DNA of 11,913 bases from Actinomycetota bacterium. GTDB lineage: Bacteria; Actinomycetota; Actinomycetes; Nanopelagicales; Nanopelagicaceae. Position 1 is the stretch's first letter. Every line of letters begins with the position of its first letter. The stretch spans positions 1 to 11,913 of the forward strand of contig CANIAV010000014.1 of the NCBI GenBank assembly GCA_947465365.1. The letters are read 5' to 3'. Position numbers and translations under genes: made by a program. The notes under the pieces are model-generated. The model had not been told where the DNA came from. It ran no database searches and saw only the letters and a program-made list of their open reading frames with translations. Below, in pieces: positions 1 to 5,947 of the stretch.

Positions 1-456
1 ACCTTACTGATCGAGATGGGAATCGATCCTTCAAAGATCATCGTTAAAGATGCCAGCGGGCTTTCTAAAGAAAATAAAGTAACTGCCAATGTAATGGCGC
101 AACTTTTATACAAGATTCATTCCGATCCAGTTTTAGCCAAATTGATAGATGGGCTACCAGTGGGTGGCGAAACTGGGACTTTACGTAGACGATATGTCGA
201 AACTGCTCCAGATGCCGTTGGGTTGGTAAAGGCTAAGACCGGCACTTTAACTGGGACGGTAAGCCTGGCGGGATATGTGCAATCCGGTGATCGCGAATAC
301 GCATTTGTAGTGATCGCTGACAAGATCAAACGGACAAACGCTGCTAGTGATCGAGCGCGCAAAACTTTAGATCGTTACTTAGCCAAGATTGCTGCGCCTC
401 TAATGGAACCAATTGTTGATACGGCCACGGCAGTTACTGATTTGCAAACACCTTAA
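1..456 (+). CDS. dacB: D-alanyl-D-alanine carboxypeptidase, PBP4/DacB family (3' part only)
   Basis: This is the last 151 codons of a gene whose 5' end lies before the window; the frame is open from base 1, so an ATG at 16 is internal. The family is a periplasmic/extracellular serine DD-peptidase that trims the terminal D-Ala of peptidoglycan stem peptides. Visible signatures are the DASGLS stretch at in-window residues 17-22, equivalent to the conserved D-G-S-G-L-S of PBP4 proteins, and the KTGT box at 79-82 followed by a typical hydrophobic strand (VSLAGYVQ). The SxxK and SxN catalytic motifs must lie upstream and cannot be checked. The last ~20 residues are a non-conserved tail. The stop codon lies inside the 3' end of the convergent propeller gene (23-bp overlap). 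In many actinobacteria dacB sits close to tilS; here about 6.7 kb separates them. Confidence 0.9.
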   Translation, partial: TLLIEMGIDPSKIIVKDASGLSKENKVTANVMAQLLYKIHSDPVLAKLIDGLPVGGETGTLRRRYVETAPDAVGLVKAKTGTLTGTVSLAGYVQSGDREYAFVVIADKIKRTNAASDRARKTLDRYLAKIAAPLMEPIVDTATAVTDLQTP

Positions 457-1513
457 TAGATCCGCCGTAACAAGCAACCCAAGTCCGAGAAGTAGATGAA
501 TCGTAAGTAACTCCAATTGGTTCAGGACAGACTTTGATATTTTGAATCACCTTCATATCCGAAGTACGAACTTTGGAGAGCGTTCCACTGCCAAAGTTAA
601 CAACGAAGAGCGCTGAACCATCTGATGAGATTGCTAAGCTGCGCGCAGATTTTCCAGTGGCTACAGTCTTTATCGCCTTATTCGTTTGCAGATCCCAAGC
701 GATTACTTTTCCTGAAATATTGAGAGTCGCATAGAGTTTTGTGTCATCGGCGGATAGTGAGATCGCGCGAGGGTTGGAACCGATTGGAATATAGGAAACG
801 GTAAAGTCTTCGAGATTTATCCGGTGGATTCTATTTCCGCCCATTTCGGCAACATATGCGTACTTGCTATCACTAGAAATGGCGATACCTCGTGGATATC
901 GACCGATCTTTATAGATTTAACTGTCTTCTGTGTTTCCACTGAAATTACCGTCACGGTATATGAGCACCAGTTTGAGACCAGTATGTATTTATTATCAGG
1001 GGTTACCTTTACAACTTTCGGAACAGCGCCAACTGGATAAAGCGCATCAATAGCATTTGTCTCTAAATCAATCCGGGATAAGTAACTGGTATCAAAACCC
1101 GATGCAGGGGAGCAGGTGTCGTGACCTTCTTTATTAAATCCTTTTCCATACATCGCGTAATTAGTGAAATATAAGTATTTTCCGTCAGGTGAGTATGCAC
1201 CTTCGACTGGTGCACCTTTGTAATTACCTGAATATTTAGAGAGTCCAAATTTGGAGAGTTGTACAGAATCAGCAACCGTCGCCTTTAACTCCATTGTTAC
1301 TGCATCATAAATTGTTACGCTATGGCGGTACATCATGTTATGGGCGCTAACTAATCCAGAGTTGGAAGCTTGAACCGATTTAGGTGATATCGATCCTGAA
1401 ATAGTTTTGAGAAGAGTTAATTTAGTTTCATCTGTTGTAGCACTTGCTGATGTTGTAAAAAGTGGGGCCAGTAACGAGAGCACAAATAGAAAACTCACTC
1501 TCTTTAGCTTCAT
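434..1513 (-). CDS. Exported YVTN/YncE-type beta-propeller protein, function unknown
   Basis: A 359-residue protein. Residues 1-26 form a clear signal peptide (basic MKLKR, hydrophobic core, ASA-type cleavage site near residue 25), so the mature protein is extracytoplasmic. From about residue 105 on there are repeated blade motifs of the YVTN kind: SPDGKYLYFTN, TPDNKYILVSN, SSDSKYAYVAE, SADDTKLYATL and SSDGSALFVVN, spaced about 40-45 residues apart, which fits a seven-bladed propeller. Between the first two blades an insertion (MYGKGFNKEGHDTCSP, residues 121-136) breaks the spacing. The mature part has four cysteines (134, 183, 329, 348), an even number that would suit disulfides. Relatives in this fold include lactonases, YncE-like proteins and surface proteins, so no reaction can be assigned. 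It follows the small membrane protein gene by 24 bp and is probably co-transcribed with it. No Shine-Dalgarno sequence precedes the ATG; the start sits in the loop of a strong hairpin. Confidence 0.85.
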   Translation of the reverse strand: MKLKRVSFLFVLSLLAPLFTTSASATTDETKLTLLKTISGSISPKSVQASNSGLVSAHNMMYRHSVTIYDAVTMELKATVADSVQLSKFGLSKYSGNYKGAPVEGAYSPDGKYLYFTNYAMYGKGFNKEGHDTCSPASGFDTSYLSRIDLETNAIDALYPVGAVPKVVKVTPDNKYILVSNWCSYTVTVISVETQKTVKSIKIGRYPRGIAISSDSKYAYVAEMGGNRIHRINLEDFTVSYIPIGSNPRAISLSADDTKLYATLNISGKVIAWDLQTNKAIKTVATGKSARSLAISSDGSALFVVNFGSGTLSKVRTSDMKVIQNIKVCPEPIGVTYDSSTSRTWVACYGGSIKVFANQ

Positions 1514-1526
1514 AGAGAGTGAGTTT
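1491..1526 (-). promoter_or_regulatory. Perfect 13-bp inverted repeat around the propeller start codon
   Basis: Arms at 1491-1503 (AAACTCACTCTCT) and 1514-1526 are exact reverse complements with a 10-base gap at 1504-1513. Read on the minus strand, the loop starts with the ATG of the beta-propeller gene. The upstream gene's stop is only 11 bases before the 5' arm. The 3' arm is followed on the minus strand by a T-rich run (TTTTCTATTT). It could act as a translational switch, as a terminator-like attenuator between the two genes, or as a DNA operator; the sequence alone does not decide. Confidence 0.7.
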
Positions 1527-1537
1527 ACCTACGAAAT

Positions 1538-1939
1538 TTAGTCGTCGTCGCCTTCGCGTTCTTCATGTTCGCCACGACCATCATGCTCACCGCGACCTTC
1601 ATTTTCATCATCTCCACCTCCGCTTGGTAGAGCTGCAATCTTTGGTTGCTTTGGTGCAACTGGGTTCGCTTTTGAAGTAACAGGTTTCGTGGCAACAGTT
1701 GTTGCCTGAGGGGTTACTTGAACCGCAGCAGGTGAAGAGTTACTTTGAATTGGAGCCACCTGTTCAGTCGCGCTTGCTGGCGCTTCATCACTTATTTGAG
1801 CAGCAATCGCTCCTATGCCCACGATTGCAAGGGCGACAGAAGCAATCAAAGCCGGAATAAGCCGAGTCGACTTCTTTATGGTTGGAACAGAATCTGCGTC
1901 TGCAAGTTCCATCCATTCAGGCTTTTGTGGAGGTGTCAT
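1538..1939 (-). CDS. Single-pass membrane protein with Pro/Ala-rich linker and acidic His-containing tail
   Basis: A 133-residue protein I do not recognise. A short N-terminal cytoplasmic part (residues 1-26, ending in basic KKSTR) is followed by one hydrophobic segment at about 28-48, then a Pro/Ala/Thr/Val-rich linker (50-105), a Gly-Gly-Gly hinge and a strongly acidic tail (109-133) containing GRGEHD/GRGEHE repeats and ending in DDD. The topology implied is N-in with the tail outside. The tail repeat is visible in DNA as two degenerate 18-bp copies at 1563-1598. Acidic His-bearing tails can bind metal ions, but that is inference; a cell-surface spacer is equally possible. The ATG at 1939 is supported by an AAAGGGG ribosome-binding site at 1945-1951, five bases upstream. 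It is divergent from ctaB and lies just before the exported propeller gene, suggesting a shared envelope role. Confidence 0.75.
   Translation of the reverse strand: MTPPQKPEWMELADADSVPTIKKSTRLIPALIASVALAIVGIGAIAAQISDEAPASATEQVAPIQSNSSPAAVQVTPQATTVATKPVTSKANPVAPKQPKIAALPSGGGDDENEGRGEHDGRGEHEEREGDDD
1563..1598 (-). repeat. Two degenerate 18-bp tandem copies in the acidic tail coding region
   Basis: Copies at 1563-1580 and 1581-1598 differ at four or five positions, mostly synonymous, and encode GRGEHE and GRGEHD on the minus strand. This explains the repetitive His/Asp/Glu tail of the small membrane protein. Confidence 0.6.
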
Positions 1940-1973
1940 TTTGGCCCCTTTCGTTATCTGAAAAGTAAGGCAT

Positions 1974-1995
1974 GAGCCTTAGAAGAGCCTGAGAA
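1974..1995 (+). promoter_or_regulatory. Tandem 11-bp direct repeat in the divergent ctaB region
   Basis: GAGCCTTAGAA (1974-1984) is followed directly by GAGCCTGAGAA (1985-1995), identical at 10 of 11 positions. An 11-bp repeat places both copies on the same face of the helix, the arrangement used by PhoB/OmpR-type response regulators. It lies 33-54 bases before the ctaB start, overlapping where a -35 element would be, in the 88-bp gap between ctaB and the divergent small membrane protein gene. A short AAGGC/GCCTT inverted repeat (1967-1980) overlaps the first copy. Binding is inferred, not shown. Confidence 0.45.
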
Positions 1996-2015
1996 CACCA
2001 GGCGACAATGCTGAG

Positions 2016-2021
2016 TAATCT
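2016..2021 (+). promoter_or_regulatory. Putative -10 element of ctaB (leaderless)
   Basis: TAATCT ends six bases before the GTG at 2028, so transcription would begin at or next to the first base of the start codon. No ribosome-binding site and no good -35 are seen. Confidence 0.5.
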
Positions 2022-2027
2022 GTACTA

Positions 2028-2924
2028 GTGCAAGAGCAAATGAGCGTATCCCTCAGGACCAGAGCGATTTCTTATCTGGAATTGATGAAGTTAAGGGTCG
2101 TTGAGTTACTTCTTGTAACCACATTGCCAGCAATGGTTTTGGCCAAACAAGGGCTACCTTCACTTAAATTAACTATTGCAACTTTAATTGGCGGAACGCT
2201 CGCAGCCGGAAGCGCCAATGCTTTCAATATGGTTATCGAAGCTGATTCAGATAAGTTGATGAAACGAACCGCTAAGCGCCCACTTGCTGCTGGAGTAATA
2301 GGTAAGACTGAAGCAACAATTTTTGCAACTATTATTGGTTTGCTTTCACTCGCGCTATTTCAAATATTTACAACTCCGCTTGCGACTCTTTTATCATTCA
2401 TTGCAATTGCCTTTTATGTAGTTATTTATACGATCGCATTAAAGAAACGAACCCCACAAAATATTGTTTGGGGAGGCGCAGCCGGTTGTATGCCTGCACT
2501 AATTGGTTGGGCAGCTGTAACTAACTCATTATCAATAACTGCTTGGTCATTTTTCTTAGTTATATTCTTCTGGACCCCACCGCACTTCTGGGCACTTGCA
2601 ATTAAATATAAAGATGATTATGCAGCAGCAAATATTCCTATGCTGCCCGTTGTTGCTTCAAAAAGTCACTTACTCCGCCAAATGTGGGTTTATACAATTG
2701 CAATGATTGCCTCATCGGTCGCGCTAATTTTCAATGCTGAACTTCAGAACTGGGCGATGTTAATTACAGTTCTCTTAGGTCTTGTCTTTGCCGTTCAGCT
2801 ACGCGACCTTGATGAGAATTCTGAAAATTATGAGAAGACAGCTGGAAGAATTTTTCAATGGTCTATCTCTTACTTAAGTCTATTTTCGGTAGTGCTTGTG
2901 GTGGCTCAGCTCTTAAAGGCTTGA
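2028..2924 (+). CDS. ctaB: Protoheme IX farnesyltransferase (heme o synthase)
   Basis: A 298-residue integral membrane prenyltransferase of the UbiA superfamily that adds a farnesyl group to heme b to make heme o, needed for heme-copper terminal oxidases. The first Asp-rich site is clear: N-M-V-I-E-A-D-S-D-K-L-M-K-R-T, followed by RPLAAG (about residues 67-88). The second conserved region, YKDDYAAANIPMLPVV, follows the FFWTPPHFWALAIKY segment typical of CtaB/CyoE. About eight or nine hydrophobic segments are present and the length is normal. The start is taken as GTG at 2028 because a TAATCT hexamer ends six bases before it, which suits a leaderless transcript; ATG at 2040 is the alternative and would cost only four residues. 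No ctaA or oxidase subunit gene is in the window. The 3' end overlaps the convergent metZ by 19 bp. Confidence 0.95.
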   Translation: MQEQMSVSLRTRAISYLELMKLRVVELLLVTTLPAMVLAKQGLPSLKLTIATLIGGTLAAGSANAFNMVIEADSDKLMKRTAKRPLAAGVIGKTEATIFATIIGLLSLALFQIFTTPLATLLSFIAIAFYVVIYTIALKKRTPQNIVWGGAAGCMPALIGWAAVTNSLSITAWSFFLVIFFWTPPHFWALAIKYKDDYAAANIPMLPVVASKSHLLRQMWVYTIAMIASSVALIFNAELQNWAMLITVLLGLVFAVQLRDLDENSENYEKTAGRIFQWSISYLSLFSVVLVVAQLLKA

Positions 2925-4129
2925 GTTAAATCCTTAATCAGATCATCTACATGTTCTAGCCCCACAGATAAGCGCAATACCGATGGAGTAATGCCCATCT
3001 CTGCCTGAACTTCTGGAGATAAACGGCGATGTGTCGTTGATGATGGGTGGGTAATCAGAGATTTGCTATCGCCTAAGTTGTTGGAAATATCGATTATCCG
3101 AAGAGCATCCATGAATTTAAAGGCATCTTTTTGAGAACCAGCAAATTCAATTCCGATAGTGGTTCCGCCGGCGCTCATCTGTTTCTGCACAGTTGCATAG
3201 TCAGGATGAGATTTAAGTCCAGGATATTTAACAGTTTTAATCTCTTTACGAGTCTCAAAGAATTCGGCAATTGCTTGCGCGTTCTGGCACATCCGTTGGA
3301 CACGCATCTCCATTGTTTCAAGGGATTTTAAAAGTACCCAAGCGTTAAATGGACTAAGTGATGGTCCGGTGTGACGATTAAAGGGAATTAGATGTTCATG
3401 AATATATGAGAACGATCCTAAGACGGCTCCGGCAAGCACTCGGCCTTGGCCATCGATATGTTTTGTGGCTGAGTACATAACAACATCTGCACCTAATTGC
3501 AGTGGCTTTTGTAATACTGGAGAAGCCATAACGTTGTCGACAATTACCGTTGCTCCTACTTTATGAGCAAGGTCGCTGACCATTCGGATATCAACAATCT
3601 CCATAAGTGGATTACTTGGTGATTCGATAAAGACAACTTTGGTTGGCTTAGCTAAGGCTGCCGCCCAGACTGTTGGATCATTTCCTTTAACTAACTCAAC
3701 GGTTACGCCCCATTTTGGCAGGATCTCGGTTAGCACTACATGGCATGAGCTAAACATGGCAGCGGATGCGACTATGTGATCGCCTGCGCTAACTAGGCAT
3801 GCGACAGATGCGAACATCGCTGACATTCCCGAACCAGTTGCTACGCAATATTCGGCACCTTCAATTGCAGCCAAACGTTTTTCAAACATTTGAACCGTCG
3901 GATTGTGAAAGCGGCTATATAAGTAATGATCAGTTTCGTCCGCGAATGAATCAAAGGCTTCTTGTGCAGATGAATATGTAAAGCCGCTATTTAAATAGAG
4001 AGCTTCGGAAGTTTCACCAAATCCAGAGCGAGCAAGACCTGCGCGCACAGCATCAGTTTGTGGATTTACATCCCAATCCGGCGCTGGTCTCTGATTGCGT
4101 GGCTGATAGCCCCAAGTCTCTTTACTCAC
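2906..4129 (-). CDS. metZ: O-succinylhomoserine sulfhydrylase (PLP-dependent, Cys/Met metabolism)
   Basis: A PLP-dependent enzyme of the Cys/Met metabolism family that makes homocysteine from an activated homoserine and sulfide in methionine synthesis. With the GTG start at 4129 it has 407 residues. Seen are YSRFHNPT (phosphate-binding Tyr/Arg region, residues 71-78), the ATGSGMSA loop, VIVDNV with the PLP-nitrogen Asp198, and YSATKHIDGQGR with the Schiff-base Lys223. The HIDGQGR, TGPSLSPFNAW and SKSLITHPSSTTH wording points to MetZ rather than cystathionine gamma-synthase or gamma-lyase; acetylhomoserine specificity cannot be excluded. The frame stays open up to a TTG at 4150, giving seven more residues, but GTG 4129 is preferred because TAGAAT (4137-4142) lies seven bases before it, as expected for a leaderless mRNA. 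It is divergent from the ABC genes with only 37 bp between start codons. Confidence 0.92.
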   Translation of the reverse strand: MSKETWGYQPRNQRPAPDWDVNPQTDAVRAGLARSGFGETSEALYLNSGFTYSSAQEAFDSFADETDHYLYSRFHNPTVQMFEKRLAAIEGAEYCVATGSGMSAMFASVACLVSAGDHIVASAAMFSSCHVVLTEILPKWGVTVELVKGNDPTVWAAALAKPTKVVFIESPSNPLMEIVDIRMVSDLAHKVGATVIVDNVMASPVLQKPLQLGADVVMYSATKHIDGQGRVLAGAVLGSFSYIHEHLIPFNRHTGPSLSPFNAWVLLKSLETMEMRVQRMCQNAQAIAEFFETRKEIKTVKYPGLKSHPDYATVQKQMSAGGTTIGIEFAGSQKDAFKFMDALRIIDISNNLGDSKSLITHPSSTTHRRLSPEVQAEMGITPSVLRLSVGLEHVDDLIKDLTQAFKS

Positions 4130-4136
4130 ACCGATA

Positions 4137-4142
4137 ATTCTA
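4137..4142 (-). promoter_or_regulatory. Putative -10 element of metZ (leaderless)
   Basis: On the minus strand TAGAAT ends seven bases before the GTG at 4129. A TTGAAT at 4158-4163 could serve as -35 but the 15-base spacer is short. This site is the reason for preferring GTG 4129 over the TTG at 4150, which lies upstream of the -10. Confidence 0.5.
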
Positions 4143-4154
4143 AGGTGCAATTGC

Positions 4155-4160
4155 TATATT
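4155..4160 (+). promoter_or_regulatory. Putative -10 element of the ABC exporter operon (leaderless)
   Basis: TATATT ends six bases before the ATG at 4167. No ribosome-binding site precedes the ATG. The hexamer overlaps the back of the divergent metZ promoter; the two -10 boxes are 12 bases apart. Confidence 0.6.
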
Positions 4161-4166
4161 CAATAC

Positions 4167-5075
4167 ATGCCTAATCTAGCTATCTCAGTTAAAGATCTGA
4201 GTAAGAAGTACGGATCCAGCCTCGCCGTTTCCCATACCAATTTTGAAGTTCCGCTTGGCACTATCTGTGGCTTTGTGGGTCCCAATGGCGCAGGCAAGAC
4301 CACAACGATCCGCATGCTGCTAGGTCTGATCTCTCCAACTGGCGGAGATGCCCAAATACTTGGAGAACCAATTACTTCTCCGGATAAGTATCTAGCAAGC
4401 GTTGGCGCAATGATTGAAGGACCTGCTTTCTATCCCGCACTCTCTGGTGCCGAGAACTTGCGAGTTTTGGCAACGCTTGGTGGATTTCCGCAAGAGCGAG
4501 TAGATCAATTGCTTGAACAAGTTGGCTTAGCCGATCGCGGTGGTTCCAAGTACAAAACATATTCGCTAGGAATGAAGCAACGTTTAGGAATTGCCGCAGC
4601 TCTTCTACCAAACCCAAAGTTACTGATTTTAGATGAACCGACCAATGGTTTAGATCCAGAAGGAATTCAAGAAATTCGCCAGTTGCTTCGCTCTCTTGCA
4701 GATAAAGGCACCACAGTTTTTGTTTCCTCTCACTTGTTATCGGAATTAGAGTTAATTAGCGAGTACTTGGTAATGCTGCGCAAAGGTGAAGTTGTATTCG
4801 CCGGACCAATTCAAGATCTCTTCGATCAGCAACAACCATTTATGATTGTCAAAACACAGAATGAGCAAGATTTAGCGAAGATAATTTCACTGGCTGAAAG
4901 CGCAGGACATAAAGCGCATCTACGAGATGGAACCGCGCATATCGAAGGTCCAGCGGAATGGGCAGGCACTCTAAATAAATTGGCATTTGATAGCGGAATT
5001 CTTATCACCCAACTTTCACCACAGATGCCAAATCTAGAAGAAACCTTCTTTGAACTGACGGGAGATCAGAAATGA
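4167..5075 (+). CDS. ABC transporter ATP-binding protein (ABC-2 exporter type)
   Basis: A 302-residue ATPase of the type that energises ABC-2 exporters. Motifs in order: Walker A GPNGAGKTT at 38-46, the GAMIEGPAFYPALSG region (Q-loop area) around 80-94, signature SLGMKQR at 133-139, Walker B LLILDEP at 152-158, D-loop GLD at 161-163, and the switch His189 in SSHLL. A C-terminal extension of about 90 residues ends with the LEETFFELTG motif common in this subfamily. The ATG at 4167 follows TATATT by six bases with no ribosome-binding site, so the transcript is probably leaderless. Its stop overlaps the permease start (ATGA at 5072-5075), indicating translational coupling. The subfamily includes bacitracin/lantibiotic-type and other drug or lipid exporters; the substrate cannot be told from sequence. 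Confidence 0.93.
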   Translation: MPNLAISVKDLSKKYGSSLAVSHTNFEVPLGTICGFVGPNGAGKTTTIRMLLGLISPTGGDAQILGEPITSPDKYLASVGAMIEGPAFYPALSGAENLRVLATLGGFPQERVDQLLEQVGLADRGGSKYKTYSLGMKQRLGIAAALLPNPKLLILDEPTNGLDPEGIQEIRQLLRSLADKGTTVFVSSHLLSELELISEYLVMLRKGEVVFAGPIQDLFDQQQPFMIVKTQNEQDLAKIISLAESAGHKAHLRDGTAHIEGPAEWAGTLNKLAFDSGILITQLSPQMPNLEETFFELTGDQK

Positions 5076-5875
5076 TTCGCAGCATCGCCCGAATTTTCTT
5101 CGCCGAATGGCGGAAATTGCGCCGACCAACTTTGCTACTCGGAACCCTTGGCGCCGTTGCTTTCTTTAGCATCTTGGTGTCCTCAGTGCTCTTCTTAATG
5201 ATCGATTCTCCACAAGGAAATGGTGATCGCGGTGTCCGCATTACGCGCGAGATGCTCTCTCTTTCAAGTGGTGCAACCCAATCATTTTCAAGCATCGGCG
5301 GGCTCCTTGGCATCGTTGCGCTCTGTGTATTTGCGGCTCAAACCGCGCAAGAGTATTCACTAGGTACTTTGCGCAATCTTCTGGTCCGTCAACCTGGCCG
5401 TATCCGGATTCTGGTCGGCAAATTGGCTTCGATGAAAGTCTTTGCGATAGTAATGACTTTAGTTAGCGCCGTAATTTCTATCGCAGTTTCATATGCGCTG
5501 GCTGGCGGCAAGAATGTAGATACGGCGCTCTGGTTTAACGGTGATGGCCGTCTGGAAATCGCAAAGACACTTCTAAATGTTTATATCTCAATTTTGGGAT
5601 TTGGCATTGTCGGAATGGTTTTAGGAATTGTTCTGCGATCTCCAATTAGTTCGATTTCACTCGGCGTTCTTTGGCTGCTAATTATCGAAAATATTGTTGG
5701 TGCGCTTAAATCGAGTACCTTAAATTGGTTGCCTGGAAATCAACTTTCGACTATCGCAACTGGTGGCAGCCAAAGCGTTTCATATTCCCATGCGCTATCT
5801 CTATCAGCTATTTATGTGAGCGTTGCTTTAGTGATTGCAACGGTTCTCTTTACCAAGAGAGATGTATCGAACTAG
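5072..5875 (+). CDS. ABC-2 type transporter permease
   Basis: A 267-residue membrane protein, partner of the ATPase just upstream. Hydrophobic segments at about 21-44, 75-93, 120-145, 168-188, 192-212 and 243-261 give the usual six-helix ABC-2 layout, starting with the short amphipathic N-terminus (RIFFAEWRKLRR) that precedes helix 1 in this family. The EYSLGTLRNLL...R...LVGKL stretch at 94-117 is the characteristic cytoplasmic coupling loop after helix 2. A polar loop of about 30 residues between helices 1 and 2 would lie outside. It overlaps the ATPase gene by four bases. The pair carries no nearby regulator or substrate gene, so whether it exports a drug, a peptide or an envelope component is unknown. 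Confidence 0.92.
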   Translation: MIRSIARIFFAEWRKLRRPTLLLGTLGAVAFFSILVSSVLFLMIDSPQGNGDRGVRITREMLSLSSGATQSFSSIGGLLGIVALCVFAAQTAQEYSLGTLRNLLVRQPGRIRILVGKLASMKVFAIVMTLVSAVISIAVSYALAGGKNVDTALWFNGDGRLEIAKTLLNVYISILGFGIVGMVLGIVLRSPISSISLGVLWLLIIENIVGALKSSTLNWLPGNQLSTIATGGSQSVSYSHALSLSAIYVSVALVIATVLFTKRDVSN

Positions 5876-5917
5876 CGACACTTACTGCAATCTCCGAAGT
5901 TACCCAGCGAACTGATT

Positions 5918-5943
5918 TATTCTGAGGGCTTACTTGTTGGGGG
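5918..5943 (+). promoter_or_regulatory. Putative -10 and ribosome-binding site of the NlpC/P60 gene
   Basis: TATTCT at 5918-5923 is a plausible -10 giving a short leader of about 18 bases, and GGGGG at 5939-5943 is a likely though closely spaced ribosome-binding site for GTG 5948. The 72-bp gap after the ABC permease shows no clear terminator hairpin. Confidence 0.35.
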
Positions 5944-5947
5944 TTTT

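Noticed and set aside
1940..2027. Riboswitch or small RNA in the ctaB divergent gap
   Set aside because: Only 88 bp, with a direct repeat and a 5-bp stem but no recognisable riboswitch core; ctaB appears leaderless.
4130..4150. TTG start of metZ at 4150
   Set aside because: It would lie upstream of the best -10 hexamer (4137-4142) and adds seven residues with no family resemblance; still possible.
5005..5313. Minus-strand open frame of 102 codons across the ABC gene junction
   Set aside because: It lies antisense to the conserved ATPase C-terminus and permease N-terminus and shows no protein-like features.
4167..5875. Calling the ABC pair a bacitracin or lantibiotic resistance exporter
   Set aside because: The family resemblance is general to ABC-2 exporters; no sensor kinase, regulator or peptide gene is next to it.
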